This document shows positions 1-9,277 of a DNA stretch of 64,000 bases, one piece after another. The notes beneath the pieces are model-generated. The model had not been told where the DNA came from. It saw nothing but the letters and a program-made list of their open reading frames with translations, and did not search any database. The DNA comes from Devosia sp. (GTDB lineage: Bacteria; Pseudomonadota; Alphaproteobacteria; Rhizobiales; Devosiaceae), in contig JADGNE010000044.1 of the NCBI GenBank assembly GCA_015234425.1, forward strand, positions 1-64,000, written 5' to 3'. How positions within the stretch are numbered: the stretch's first letter is position 1; each line of letters begins with the position of its first letter. Both the position numbers and the translations under genes were made by a program.

Positions 1-35
1 TGCGCAACCCGGCTGATGCCACCACTAAAGCACAG

Positions 36-68
36 ATCCTCCACACAAGCCGGGTAATGACGATGGAG
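36..68. repeat. Partial copy of a dispersed GCCGGGCAATGACGATGG repeat
   Basis: The core CCGGGTAATGACGATGGA at about 50-67 closely matches the right arm of the palindrome at 6977-7005. It lies in the leading intergenic segment (1-202), where I see no gene. The left arm is degenerate. Confidence 0.4.
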
Positions 69-140
69 GGGATAGGTCTGTGACCCTTCGGGTCGAGCCC
101 GAGAAAGCTCGTTCGCGGATGAGGAAATTGAGCGGTCCCA

Positions 141-180
141 TTCACCCCACCCCGTCCCTCCCCATCAAGAGGAGGGAGCC
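141..180. repeat. C-rich/G-rich intergenic palindrome, family 1
   Basis: A run of C-rich blocks is followed by a short spacer and a complementary GGAGGGA block. Similar elements occur at 1134, 2528, 3246, 12683, 55736 and 62918, always between genes. It sits just downstream of the DMT transporter stop and could also serve as a transcript-end hairpin. No T-run is present. Confidence 0.4.
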
Positions 181-202
181 ACAGCGGTGATGGGAACGCG
201 CA

Positions 203-1108
203 TCAGTTCGTCGTACGCGGGATGTGGGTGCGGCGGCGGGCCCAGAGGGGCGGCAGGGCTTCGACCAGCAGGATCGCCGCGAAGATGAGCGTGGCGCCGG
301 CGTAGCCGATCAGCGGCAGGCGTTCGCCGAGGATGAGCGCGCCGCCCAGGGCCGCAAAAAGACTTTCAGCCGAGAGAATGATGGCCGCATTGGCCGGTGG
401 CACATGCTGCTGGCCGACGGCCTGCAAGGTGAAGCCGACGGCGGTGGACAGCACTGCGGCATAGGCGATTTCGATCCAGCCCGATGAAATGGCTTCAAGG
501 GTCGGCGCTTCGGTTCCCAGTGCGATGGCGCTGGCAGCGATGCCGGCGATGAGGAAGCTGACGCAGGACACAAAGATCGGCAGGCCGGTCATGCGGGCGA
601 CATGGCCCAGCAGGATGACGTGCATGGCCCAGAAGAGGGCGCTGCCGACAATCAGCCAGTCTCCGGAATTAAAGCTCTCGAGCCCGCCGCCATTGAGGAA
701 ATAGATGCCGATGAGCGCCAGCGGCACGCCGACCAGAATGATCGGGTGCGGGCGCGTGCGGAAAAGGGCATACCCGAGCAGCGGCACGAAAAAGACGTAG
801 AGCCCGGTAAGGAAGCCGCCATTGGTGGCGGTGGTGGTGGCCAGACCTGCCTGTTGCAGCCAGGAGCCGAGGAAGAACACCGTGCTCATCGCGAGGATGA
901 ACAGCCAGTGGGTGCGGGTGAGCGCGATGGCGCGGCGGCGACGTTCATAGAGGGCCAGCGGCAGAACGAGGAAACCGCCCAGCAGATATCGGACGCCCGC
1001 AAAGGTCAGCGGGCCCATGCTGTCCATGGCAGATTTCTGGGCGATGAAGGCAAAGCCCCAGAACATGGTGCAGATGAGGAGCAGGACTGTGGCGACGCTA
1101 CGGGACAT
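203..1108 (-). CDS. DMT-superfamily transporter (EamA/RhaT type)
   Basis: This 301-residue inner-membrane protein has about ten hydrophobic segments arranged as two EamA repeats (roughly residues 5-140 and 150-288). The second repeat has the family signature around AESLFAALGGALILGE. Members export or import small metabolites, and the substrate here cannot be told. The reading frame stays open upstream, but hydrophobic sequence begins at MSRSVATVLL, so the ATG at 1108 is taken as the start. The ribosome-binding site is weak. A family 1 palindrome separates it from the upstream aminotransferase gene on the same strand. Confidence 0.88.
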   Translation of the reverse strand: MSRSVATVLLLICTMFWGFAFIAQKSAMDSMGPLTFAGVRYLLGGFLVLPLALYERRRRAIALTRTHWLFILAMSTVFFLGSWLQQAGLATTTATNGGFLTGLYVFFVPLLGYALFRTRPHPIILVGVPLALIGIYFLNGGGLESFNSGDWLIVGSALFWAMHVILLGHVARMTGLPIFVSCVSFLIAGIAASAIALGTEAPTLEAISSGWIEIAYAAVLSTAVGFTLQAVGQQHVPPANAAIILSAESLFAALGGALILGERLPLIGYAGATLIFAAILLVEALPPLWARRRTHIPRTTN

Positions 1109-1133
1109 GGGGGCTCGGTGTTTGAAATAGAGA

Positions 1134-1168
1134 ACCCTCACCCGCCCCCCGAGAAGGGGGAGGGGATG
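1134..1168. repeat. C-rich/G-rich intergenic palindrome, family 1
   Basis: CCCCCC, a GAGAA spacer and GGGGGAGGGG form a strong hairpin in the short gap between the DMT transporter and the class V aminotransferase. It is the same style as the other family 1 elements. Confidence 0.5.
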
Positions 1169-1193
1169 AAGGTGTTTGCGGTCGAACAGGCGA

Positions 1194-2423
1194 TCAGAGT
1201 TCGGCGTCGAGGGCGGCGATGAGCTGCTGGACTTCTTCGGGCGTGGTGTAGTGCACGAAGGAGAGCCGGAGGACACCGTGGTTGGGGTCGATGCCAAGCG
1301 CTTCGAGGAGGCGCCAGGCGTAGAAATGGCCGCCGCCGGCCATGACGCCGTGCGTGGCGAGGCGTTTGGCCAGGGCCAGGCCCGGCTCGCTGTGGCGCAG
1401 CGCGATGGTGGGGGCGCGGCGTAGAGGATCGCTCGGGCCGATGAGCTGGATGTCATTGCGATTGCGGAGATAGTCCAGCAGCGGCGTCGAAAGGGAAACT
1501 TCCTGGGCCCGCATGGCGGCATGGGCGCGGCGGAAGGGGTTTTCACCTTCAACCGAAGGGCCGGCGATATCGGCGACGGCTTCAAGGTAATCCACGATGC
1601 CGGCGCTGGCGGCGATCTGGGCGTGGTCGGGGCCCGCCGGGGTCAGGCGGTAGCGCGGCTTGATATCATTGAAGAAATGGCCCTGATTGGGCAGCTGTGC
1701 CGCGAGCTCCGGCCGAACGGCCATGACGCCCTGATGGGGGCCATAGGTCTTGTAGGCGGAAAAGAAATAGATGTCGGCGCCGAGCGCGGCGAGGTCGGGC
1801 AGGCCGTGCGGCGCATAGCTGACGCCGTCGACGACGAGGACAGCACCCAGCGCGCGGGTGCGGCAGGCAACTTCGGCCACCGGATTGATGTCGCCGACGA
1901 TGTTGGAGCAATGCGGCATGGCGACGAGCCGGACCCTTGCGTCGAGGAGGCGATCAAGCGCCTCGAGCGAGAGCTGGCCGGTGCGGGCGTCGACGGCCCA
2001 TTCGCGCACCTCAATGCCGTGCTGGGCGAGGCGGCGCCAGGCGCCCGTATTGGCTTCGTGGTCCTGATTGGTGACGACGATGGCGTCGCCCGGCTTCAGC
2101 CAGCCGGAAAAGGCGTGGCCGAGGACATAGGTATTGGCCGAACTTGAGGGGCCAAAGTGAATCCAGTCGGCCGAGACATTGAGGGCCGCCGCCATGCGCT
2201 CGAAGGCCAGGTCCATGGCCTCGCCCGCGGCGATTGACGCCGGGTAGGCGCCATAGGGCTGGAGCTTGTTGGTGCGATAATAGGTGTCGAGCCGATCGAG
2301 CACGGGCTGGGCGGTGTAGGAGCCGCCGGCATTTTCGAAGAAGGCCTGACCGGCAAGACTGGGTTCGGAAAAGGCGGGAAAGAGGGCGCGGAGGCGCGCG
2401 GGGTCCAGGGGAAGGGTGGTCAT
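1194..2423 (-). CDS. Cysteine desulfurase-like class V aminotransferase
   Basis: A 409-residue PLP enzyme of fold type I. The PLP lysine is expected at K225 in SAYKTYGPH, with the cofactor aspartate at D199 in VVDGVSYAPHG and an N-terminal FENAGGS substrate loop. This pattern fits the SufS-like subgroup often annotated 'cysteine desulfurase-like'. I see no obvious catalytic-cysteine loop of true SufS, so its substrate is open. The frame is open to 2540, but the sequence upstream of MTTLPLDPARL is not protein-like, so 2423 is the start. There is no suf/isc context. Confidence 0.85.
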   Translation of the reverse strand: MTTLPLDPARLRALFPAFSEPSLAGQAFFENAGGSYTAQPVLDRLDTYYRTNKLQPYGAYPASIAAGEAMDLAFERMAAALNVSADWIHFGPSSSANTYVLGHAFSGWLKPGDAIVVTNQDHEANTGAWRRLAQHGIEVREWAVDARTGQLSLEALDRLLDARVRLVAMPHCSNIVGDINPVAEVACRTRALGAVLVVDGVSYAPHGLPDLAALGADIYFFSAYKTYGPHQGVMAVRPELAAQLPNQGHFFNDIKPRYRLTPAGPDHAQIAASAGIVDYLEAVADIAGPSVEGENPFRRAHAAMRAQEVSLSTPLLDYLRNRNDIQLIGPSDPLRRAPTIALRHSEPGLALAKRLATHGVMAGGGHFYAWRLLEALGIDPNHGVLRLSFVHYTTPEEVQQLIAALDAEL

Positions 2424-2527
2424 GCTCGGTCCGTTGGCAATTTTCCAAACGGTAGGGCAGGAATGGGGAAAAGCAAACCCCGGCTGTGGAGAGCCGAGGT
2501 TTCTCGATCTTGGTATGCGTTCTTTGT

Positions 2528-2567
2528 TACCCCCACCCAACCTCCCCCTGATATGGGGAGGGGCAGG
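2528..2567. repeat. C-rich/G-rich intergenic palindrome, family 1
   Basis: ACCCCCACCCAACCTCCCC, a short spacer and GGGGAGGGG lie upstream of the aminotransferase and downstream of the LTxxQ gene. Both are read leftward. Confidence 0.5.
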
Positions 2568-2602
2568 TCGGTGGCTTGTCGACTTCAGCGCAGGAGCGGG
2601 GA

Positions 2603-3187
2603 TCAGCCGCGGTTGGGGCCGTGCTGGCGCGGGCCGCCACGGTCACCCCTGGTGCCGCGATCCGGCATCAGCTCGGCCTTCTGGGCATCGGTGAGGCTGT
2701 CAAAGAAGGCGGTCGCGGCGGGCTGGATGGATTTGAGCGCATCGAGGCGGGCGGTGTCGAAGGCGATGCGGTTCTCCAGCGATCGGCTGAAATCGGGAGC
2801 GCTGGGCGCATCGCCCTTCGCAGGTGGTGTCGGGCGCAGTCCTTCTGTTGCGGATGCGAGCGTTTCGCTGGCGGCCAGAGCGTCGGATTTCAGCGTGTCG
2901 AGAAGCGTCTGTTGCTCGGCGCTTAGATCGAGTCGGTGTGTGAGGCGCACGACGGCGATGTCGATGGCTTCGGCGCCACGCTCGAAGTTGAGGAGGCTGC
3001 TCATGCCGCCGCCGCGCCGCGGGCCGTCGTGTCCGGGACGGAAGGATTTCTGGCCCTCTTGGGCAGTTTCGACGCTCCGAGTTTCGGCCGAAGGTGCAGT
3101 GGTTTGCGCCATGACCGGCGCGATGGCGCCGAGGCCGAGGGTCGCGGTCATCATTGCCAGGATGATCTTGGTCGAAATCGTCTTCAT
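2603..3187 (-). CDS. Periplasmic LTxxQ-motif (Spy/CpxP-like) protein
   Basis: A 194-residue secreted protein. A signal peptide (MKTISTKIILAMMTATLGLG, cleaved near VMAQ) is followed by a charged helical protein. It carries two LTxxQ-type signatures, LSAEQQTLLDTL near the middle and LTDAQKAEL near the C-terminus, ending in an R/G/D-rich tail. Spy/CpxP relatives are periplasmic helical chaperones or stress sensors. The ATG at 3187 follows AAGGAT at good spacing, whereas the longer frame to 3247 lacks both the signal peptide start and a ribosome site. No Cpx-type two-component genes are nearby, so the exact role is unknown. Confidence 0.78.
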   Translation of the reverse strand: MKTISTKIILAMMTATLGLGAIAPVMAQTTAPSAETRSVETAQEGQKSFRPGHDGPRRGGGMSSLLNFERGAEAIDIAVVRLTHRLDLSAEQQTLLDTLKSDALAASETLASATEGLRPTPPAKGDAPSAPDFSRSLENRIAFDTARLDALKSIQPAATAFFDSLTDAQKAELMPDRGTRGDRGGPRQHGPNRG

Positions 3188-3245
3188 GGATTTATCCTTT
3201 GCATGGGATACCGGTTCGCCGGCACATGAAGACACTAGGCAAGCC

Positions 3246-3286
3246 AACCTCTCCTCCGCCTTGCGAGAAGGTGAAGAGTTGGAGAG
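3246..3286. repeat. Imperfect intergenic palindrome, family 1-like
   Basis: CTCTCC and GGAGAG arms flank a mixed centre in the gap between the LTxxQ and CBS genes. It is weaker than the other copies. Confidence 0.3.
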
Positions 3287-3312
3287 ATTGGTAATGTTGG
3301 CCGAGGTGCGGG

Positions 3313-3741
3313 CTAGCTCGCGATATAATCGCGCAGCGCTTCGGCCTCGTGTTCGACCTCCTCGATCTTGGATTTGACCACGTCACCGATGGAGATGATG
3401 CCGGCAAGCCGCCCGGCGTCCACAACGGGGATGTGCCTTATGCGGCGGCGGGTCATGCGGTCCATGATGTGCGCAATTGGCGTGTCGCGCGAACAGGTGA
3501 CGAGGTCGCTGGTCATGATCTCGCCGACCGGGCGGGCGAGGGCGGCCGCGGGGTCGGTGCCGAGATGGCGGATGATGTCACGCTCAGACAGGATGCCCAC
3601 GACGCTGTCGCCCTGACCGGTAATGACAAGAGCGCCGATATTGTGGGTGTTGAGTTCGGCGACGGCCTCGGCAAGCGTCGCGGTGTCGGGCAGGGTGAAA
3701 ACCGTGGTGCCCTTGGTCTGCAGGATGGTCTCGATATACAT
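3313..3741 (-). CDS. CBS-domain protein
   Basis: A 142-residue protein made almost entirely of a tandem CBS pair (about residues 8-60 and 75-130). It has the typical GILSERDIIRHL and GIISIGDVVKSKIEE ends of CBS motifs. Stand-alone CBS pairs bind adenosyl ligands (AMP, ATP, SAM) and act as energy sensors. Two in-frame ATGs lie at 3747 and 3741. GGAGG lies only 2 nt from the first but 8 nt from the second, so 3741 is preferred. It is not clearly in an operon. Confidence 0.87.
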   Translation of the reverse strand: MYIETILQTKGTTVFTLPDTATLAEAVAELNTHNIGALVITGQGDSVVGILSERDIIRHLGTDPAAALARPVGEIMTSDLVTCSRDTPIAHIMDRMTRRRIRHIPVVDAGRLAGIISIGDVVKSKIEEVEHEAEALRDYIAS

Positions 3742-3811
3742 GGTCATATCCTCCGTGCTGGGAGGAGTGTGCGCCCGCCCCCGGGGCGAGGCAAGTCACC
3801 AATAGTCGAAC

Positions 3812-3838
3812 AAAAAAAGGGCCGGCAGAGCGCCGGCC
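3812..3838 (-). terminator. Rho-independent terminator for the small membrane gene at 3880
   Basis: Read on the minus strand, GGCCGGC, a 5-nt loop and GCCGGCC are followed by CTTTTTTTG, about 40 nt past the stop of the 98-residue ORF. Confidence 0.75.
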
Positions 3839-3879
3839 AGTCAGTCAGGGAGGTCGAAGAGAAGAGGCTCGGAAAACCG

Positions 3880-4176
3880 TTAATTACGGCCCTGCCAATG
3901 GGTCTTGAGAGAGCGCTTGGCCGGCGTCTGGACCGGGATGCGGCCGCGCCAGATGAAGCGGGCGGCCTCGAAAAGCATCGCCATCAGCAAGAGGGTGAGC
4001 GGGACCATGAAGACGGCTATCTGGGCGTCGGGCTGGTTGGCGATATTGGCCGCAACGGCCGGCGTGACGCCGCCAAGAAGGGCGATGGAGGCGGCGCCGA
4101 GGCAGGCGACGCTGGAGCCCAGGGCGACCGCCAGGCGGACTTTCTTGCGGCGTGGAATGGCTTTGGAAGGCTGCAT
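3880..4176 (-). CDS. Small two-TM membrane protein, unknown function
   Basis: I do not recognise the family. The 98-residue form from MQPSKAIPRRKK has a basic N-terminus, a hydrophobic stretch (about 14-45, VRLAVALGSSVACLGAAS onward), a polar loop, a second hydrophobic stretch (about 54-72) and a basic tail. That makes it a likely two-pass inner-membrane protein with both ends inside. The frame stays open to 4266, but that start has no ribosome-binding site and its extension is polar. A good terminator downstream supports it being expressed. The start is uncertain. Confidence 0.55.
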   Translation of the reverse strand: MQPSKAIPRRKKVRLAVALGSSVACLGAASIALLGGVTPAVAANIANQPDAQIAVFMVPLTLLLMAMLFEAARFIWRGRIPVQTPAKRSLKTHWQGRN

Positions 4177-4302
4177 GGGATTGAAACTTTTACTCACTTC
4201 CGATGCTTTCCATAAACCATCTGAATGGGGTTCGACTAAGGAGGCTGGGGGGCGATTTGGCGGCATAAATGTGGCGCCCCGACCTTATGGGTTAGCGGAT
4301 GG

Positions 4303-4464
4303 TTACCATTGGTCTCCGAAAATGCCGAGAACCGCCGCAATAAAGGGCATTATCGCGGTGGGTTGGCCGGTCTGCGGAGGGGGCTCATTCTGGTGCGCAG
4401 GAGGGGTGGGGCGGGTCCAGGCGTCGTCATAGACGGTCTTAAACAGGTAGCTTGCGGGGATCAT
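4303..4464 (-). CDS. 53-residue small protein, candidate LacI-regulated gene
   Basis: Translation from the ATG at 4464 gives 53 residues: MIPASYLFKTVYDDAW, a proline/glutamine-rich middle, then a short hydrophobic end (about 38-50, IMPFIAAVLGIFG). The ribosome-binding site is very strong, AAAAGGAGG with 5 nt spacing, and this decides the start over the longer frame to 4539. Operator 1 of the LacI-type cluster ends 12 nt upstream of the start codon, so a bound repressor would cover the translation start region or block RNA polymerase there. I do not recognise the family. The hydrophobic C-terminus hints at membrane association. Confidence 0.6.
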   Translation of the reverse strand: MIPASYLFKTVYDDAWTRPTPPAHQNEPPPQTGQPTAIMPFIAAVLGIFGDQW

Positions 4465-4476
4465 CTTGGCCTCCTT

Positions 4477-4490
4477 TTGAATCGATTCAA
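4477..4490. promoter_or_regulatory. LacI-type operator O1
   Basis: TTGAATCGATTCAA is a perfect 14-bp palindrome with a central CG, typical of LacI/GalR-family sites. It lies directly upstream of the ribosome-binding site of the 53-residue gene. Confidence 0.75.
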
Positions 4491-4509
4491 TCTGATTTCG
4501 GATTGCGTC

Positions 4510-4523
4510 TTGAATCGGTTCAA
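4510..4523. promoter_or_regulatory. LacI-type operator O2
   Basis: TTGAATCGGTTCAA differs from O1 at one position. Its centre is 33 bp from O1, about three helical turns. Confidence 0.72.
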
Positions 4524-4559
4524 AATATTGACCCGGCAACTGCCCGTGTCAAGTCAAAA

Positions 4560-4573
4560 TTGAACCGATACAA
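4560..4573. promoter_or_regulatory. LacI-type operator O3
   Basis: TTGAACCGATACAA is a less perfect copy of O1, 50 bp from O2 and 37 bp upstream of the lacI-type start codon. This suggests autoregulation. Confidence 0.6.
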
Positions 4574-4610
4574 AAACTCGGCTAGACCTGTCAGCGACAG
4601 GGAGATCGGC

Positions 4611-6937
<2,327 letters not shown>

Positions 6938-6976
6938 GGGCTTTTCGCGTTACGCGGAGGTCCGAAGGCAAGGTGG

Positions 6977-7005
6977 ATTGCCCGGACGGGCCGGGCAATG
7001 ACGAT
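6977..7005. repeat. Dispersed palindrome ATTGCCCGG/CCGGGCAAT with ATGACGATGG tail
   Basis: Nine-bp arms at 6977-6985 and 6991-6999 flank ACGGG and are followed by GACGATGG. A diverged copy is at 36-68. It sits between convergent aspC and the 369-residue gene. Confidence 0.5.
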
Positions 7006-7043
7006 GGGTGGGGGGCTCGGCTCAGGCTCAGGCCCGGAAGAGC

Positions 7044-8153
7044 TTAAAAACTTCCCAGGAGGCCGCTGAGGCCGTTGCTCGACTTGGTTGTCGGGCTCGT
7101 GCCGCTGAGTTCGGTGAACATCTGCATGAGCTTGCTGGATGTGGTGTAGTTGGCCATAGCGGCTTCGTAGAGCTTGTCGGACCAGCCTGCGGCCTGGCGC
7201 TCTTCGGGGCTGAGCGAGGAGAAGGCGGCGATGACGTTCTGGCTGAAGGCGCTGGGATCGCCAGACTGACCGGCTGCTTTCAATCCCGCCATCAGCGCAG
7301 CGCTGGACTTGGTGCGCAGGGTGGACTGGGCGGCCTTGATCTCGGTTTCGGTGAACTGATCGCCCTCGTTGAGTACGATGGCCGAGAGCGAGCGGCTGGA
7401 GAGATCGGAGAGATCGATATGGGCGCCGCGCGATGAATAGGGATTGAAGCTCGGCGTCTTGCCGGCTGCGTGGGCATCGGCATAGCGCCTGTTGAGCACG
7501 GCGCGGGCATTGGCGGCGAGTGTGACCATGCTCTGCTGGCCGGTGGCGTCCTTGGCTTCGACGAGCGCCATATAGAGAGCGACCGGATCATCCTCTCCGG
7601 CATCGGGGAAGCGTTTTGGATCGGTCTGCAGCTGCTTGAGGCCCTCGGTGAGGGCATCGCGGCCGGCCTTCCAGTCGGCGCTGGCTTTTTCCTCGGGGCC
7701 AAGGCTGTCAAAATAGCTGGCGGCGGCTTTGTAGAGGCCGGTGAAGTCGCCGGTGACATTGGCAATGGCGAGGGGACCAGAGAGCGCTGCCTCGAGGCGG
7801 CGCTGCATTTCGAGGGTCGCGGCCTCGCTTTCATCAGCTTTGGAATTCTTGTCGCTAGCCAGCGCATAGAGCTCGCGCGCGTCGAGGCTTGAGAGATCGA
7901 GGGCGAGCTCTTCGCCCTGTAGCGGGGAGGTGCGGCCGACCTCTTCGAGGAGTTTTGCCAGCTTGGCCCGGGCATCGCTCAGCACGGTGGCGAGGTCACG
8001 CTCGGACAGAGCGGCGCGGGCGGCGTCCGAAAGGGTGACCGAGGTTGCCGCGGGCGGCGGGGTTGTCGTCGCGCCTGTGCCGGATTTGCCGGCCGAGGGC
8101 GAATAGGGCGTGGTCGAGTAGCTGGGATAATAGGTGGAGGTGACGACGACCAT
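7044..8153 (-). CDS. 369-residue protein of unknown function, sigma-54-like promoter
   Basis: I do not recognise the family. There is no signal peptide or membrane segment. The N-terminus is low-complexity (S/T/P/Y-rich to about residue 40) and includes VTLSDAARAAL. The rest is alanine-rich, acidic and probably helical, with LDLSSLDARELYALA and a repeated theme IDLSDLSSRSLSAIVLNEGD. The C-terminus is serine/glycine-rich (TTKSSNGLSGLLGSF). The ATG at 8153 follows AAGGAGC at 6 nt. A -24/-12 sigma-54-type element lies so that the 5' leader would be about 17 nt. It is isolated from neighbours by a terminator upstream. It could be a secreted or flagellum-associated substrate, but that is a guess. 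Confidence 0.75.
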   Translation of the reverse strand: MVVVTSTYYPSYSTTPYSPSAGKSGTGATTTPPPAATSVTLSDAARAALSERDLATVLSDARAKLAKLLEEVGRTSPLQGEELALDLSSLDARELYALASDKNSKADESEAATLEMQRRLEAALSGPLAIANVTGDFTGLYKAAASYFDSLGPEEKASADWKAGRDALTEGLKQLQTDPKRFPDAGEDDPVALYMALVEAKDATGQQSMVTLAANARAVLNRRYADAHAAGKTPSFNPYSSRGAHIDLSDLSSRSLSAIVLNEGDQFTETEIKAAQSTLRTKSSAALMAGLKAAGQSGDPSAFSQNVIAAFSSLSPEERQAAGWSDKLYEAAMANYTTSSKLMQMFTELSGTSPTTKSSNGLSGLLGSF

Positions 8154-8180
8154 GGCAAAGCTCCTTGCTGGAAATGGTTA

Positions 8181-8196
8181 AGCAAGTGTTGTGCCG
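8181..8196 (-). promoter_or_regulatory. Putative sigma-54 (-24/-12) promoter
   Basis: On the minus strand CGGCACAACACTTGCT matches the sigma-54 consensus TGGCACGnnnnTTGCW at 10 of 12 defined positions, with GG and GC exactly 10 nt apart. The predicted start, near 8170, is 17 nt before the ATG at 8153. Confidence 0.45.
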
Positions 8197-8284
8197 AAAA
8201 ATTAGCCTGCAATTTCAAGGGGGCACTGCACGGAGGCAGTTGCGGTGGGCAGGAATTGCCGGGTCAGCACTGCCGAGGGCGGAA

Positions 8285-8319
8285 ACAAAGAGGCCCCGCC
8301 CGAGGGGATGGGCGGGGCC
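8285..8319 (-). terminator. Rho-independent terminator after the leader-like ORF
   Basis: On the minus strand GGCCCCGCCC, an 8-nt loop and GGGCGGGGCC are followed by TCTTTGTTT. It begins 5 nt beyond the stop codon of the 37-residue ORF. It may act as an attenuator or simply close the small-RNA block. Confidence 0.7.
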
Positions 8320-8324
8320 AGAGG

Positions 8325-8438
8325 TCATAAGCAGAGCTGACGACCTTGGAGGAGACGGGTCACCACGATCCCGCCGTTGAAAATGAGTATGCGACCTTCT
8401 GGCACGGGGCACAAACGCGCGTTTGGAAGTGCTGCCAT
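8325..8438 (-). CDS. Possible 37-residue leader peptide (branched-chain-rich)
   Basis: A short frame from the ATG at 8438 ends at 8325, immediately before a terminator hairpin. Its second half, RILIFNGGIVVTRLLQGR followed by QLCL, is rich in I, V and L, as in attenuator leader peptides of branched-chain amino-acid operons. However, no ilv or leu gene lies downstream; the next gene is the 369-residue unknown. There is no convincing ribosome-binding site. It could be a chance frame, an orphan attenuator, or a small-RNA gene with a coding segment. Confidence 0.25.
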   Translation of the reverse strand: MAALPNARLCPVPEGRILIFNGGIVVTRLLQGRQLCL

Positions 8439-8529
8439 GCAGATTCGCTGAGCCAGGGCCAGGAGCAACGGGCGGACCGCAGGGTCTCTACGCGAGGGTC
8501 GGCGTCTCTCCCTGCGCTGCGGTACAGGC

Positions 8530-8560
8530 AAAAAAAGAGGCTCCAACCGAAGTTGGAGCC
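8530..8560 (-). terminator. Terminator of small-RNA unit 4
   Basis: On the minus strand GGCTCCAAC, a UUCG tetraloop and GTTGGAGCC are followed by TCTTTTTTT. The hairpin is the same as in units 2 and 3. Confidence 0.9.
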
Positions 8561-8725
8561 TTATGATAGGGCCGAAGCCAAATCGAGAGTTTAGGTTCCG
8601 CGCAAGGGAGGAGGAGATGCGCCGAACCAGGTGGGCCCCAACCGAGGGAGGAGGATACGGTTGAAACCCGGTGCCGAGCGTCGCGGGTCCTAGGGAGGAG
8701 GAGAAGGAGCGGCGTCGCGTCGACA
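8530..8725 (-). ncRNA. Anti-SD small RNA, unit 4 (alpha-r14/cuckoo type)
   Basis: A predicted RNA of about 196 nt, from a start near 8725 to the U-tract at 8530. Three hairpins show a CCUCCUCCC-type motif in the loop: 8688-8708 (weak 4-bp stem), 8639-8663 (CAACCG stem) and 8594-8628 (GGTTC/GCGCA two-part stem). A terminator hairpin follows. Loops with this motif define the alpha-r14 (NfeR1) and CcsR/cuckoo RNAs of Alphaproteobacteria, which are thought to pair with Shine-Dalgarno regions. This is the last and most diverged three-hairpin unit in the array. Confidence 0.72.
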
Positions 8726-8731
8726 AGGGCC

Positions 8732-8787
8732 AATATAGATTTTGACCGTCTGGTCAGCAATGCATAGACGAGCATGTCAGCTATGCA
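8732..8787 (-). promoter_or_regulatory. Promoter of small-RNA unit 4 with upstream box
   Basis: The -35 TTGCTG (8755-8760) and -10 TATATT (8732-8737) are separated by 17 bp. A palindromic box, GCATGTCAGCTATGCA on the plus strand (8772-8787), lies at -47 to -62 from the predicted start. On the minus strand it contains T-N11-A, the LysR-type format. Confidence 0.65.
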
Positions 8788-8885
8788 TTAGGCACAGCGG
8801 CATTCTGTCCAATAATTAGGCAGATTGTCGCACCCTTGTCACAGGGGACGTAGGAGCGCCTCGCCGATGTTTCCAGAGGGGGAAG

Positions 8886-8914
8886 AAAAAAGGGCTCCAA
8901 CCGAAGTTGGAGCC
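8886..8914 (-). terminator. Terminator of small-RNA unit 3
   Basis: GGCTCCAAC, a UUCG loop and GTTGGAGCC are followed by CTTTTTT on the minus strand. Confidence 0.9.
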
Positions 8915-9099
8915 TGATGATCAGGCGGAGCCTGATCAGTGATCGGCAGAGCCAGATCGAAAGTGGGGCAGAAGGGCAAGGGAGGAGGAGGGATGCCATT
9001 CTGCCAAGAGCTTTGGATCAGGGAGGAGGAGAGATCCGCAGCTCAGTGTCGCGATACAGAGTTCCGAGGGAGGAGGGTTCGGAAGTACGTCTCAGCGAC
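8886..9099 (-). ncRNA. Anti-SD small RNA, unit 3 (alpha-r14/cuckoo type)
   Basis: A predicted RNA of about 214 nt. The three loop-presented CCUCCUCCC motifs are at 9062-9084 (TTCCGA stem), 9015-9037 (GGATC stem) and 8967-9005 (GGCAGA plus GGCA two-part stem). A terminator follows. Long stretches are nearly identical to unit 2, so the two arose by recent duplication. Just before the terminator it carries an extra 21-nt palindrome (8918-8938) that is missing in unit 2. Confidence 0.78.
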
Positions 9100-9105
9100 A
9101 CGCCC

Positions 9106-9161
9106 TATATGAACTCGACCCGTCCGATAGACAATAGCGGAGTGCACATGGGGGGCATGCG
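9106..9161 (-). promoter_or_regulatory. Promoter of small-RNA unit 3
   Basis: The -35 TTGTCT (9129-9134) and -10 CATATA (9106-9111) have 17-bp spacing. The upstream box at 9146-9161 keeps the CATG...CATGC half-sites, but its centre is GGGGG, so the T-N11-A form is lost. The position relative to the start is unchanged. Confidence 0.6.
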
Positions 9162-9245
9162 CTGGGCACAGCGACATTCTGTCCATCATCTGCAGCGCGT
9201 GGCAGAGGCCGGAAGGGCTGTGAGAGCGGTGGTCAGATGCGGCGC

Positions 9246-9277
9246 AAAAAAAAGGGCTCCAACCGAAGTTGGAGCCC
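9246..9277 (-). terminator. Terminator of small-RNA unit 2
   Basis: GGGCTCCAAC, a UUCG loop and GTTGGAGCCC are followed by eight T on the minus strand. Confidence 0.92.
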
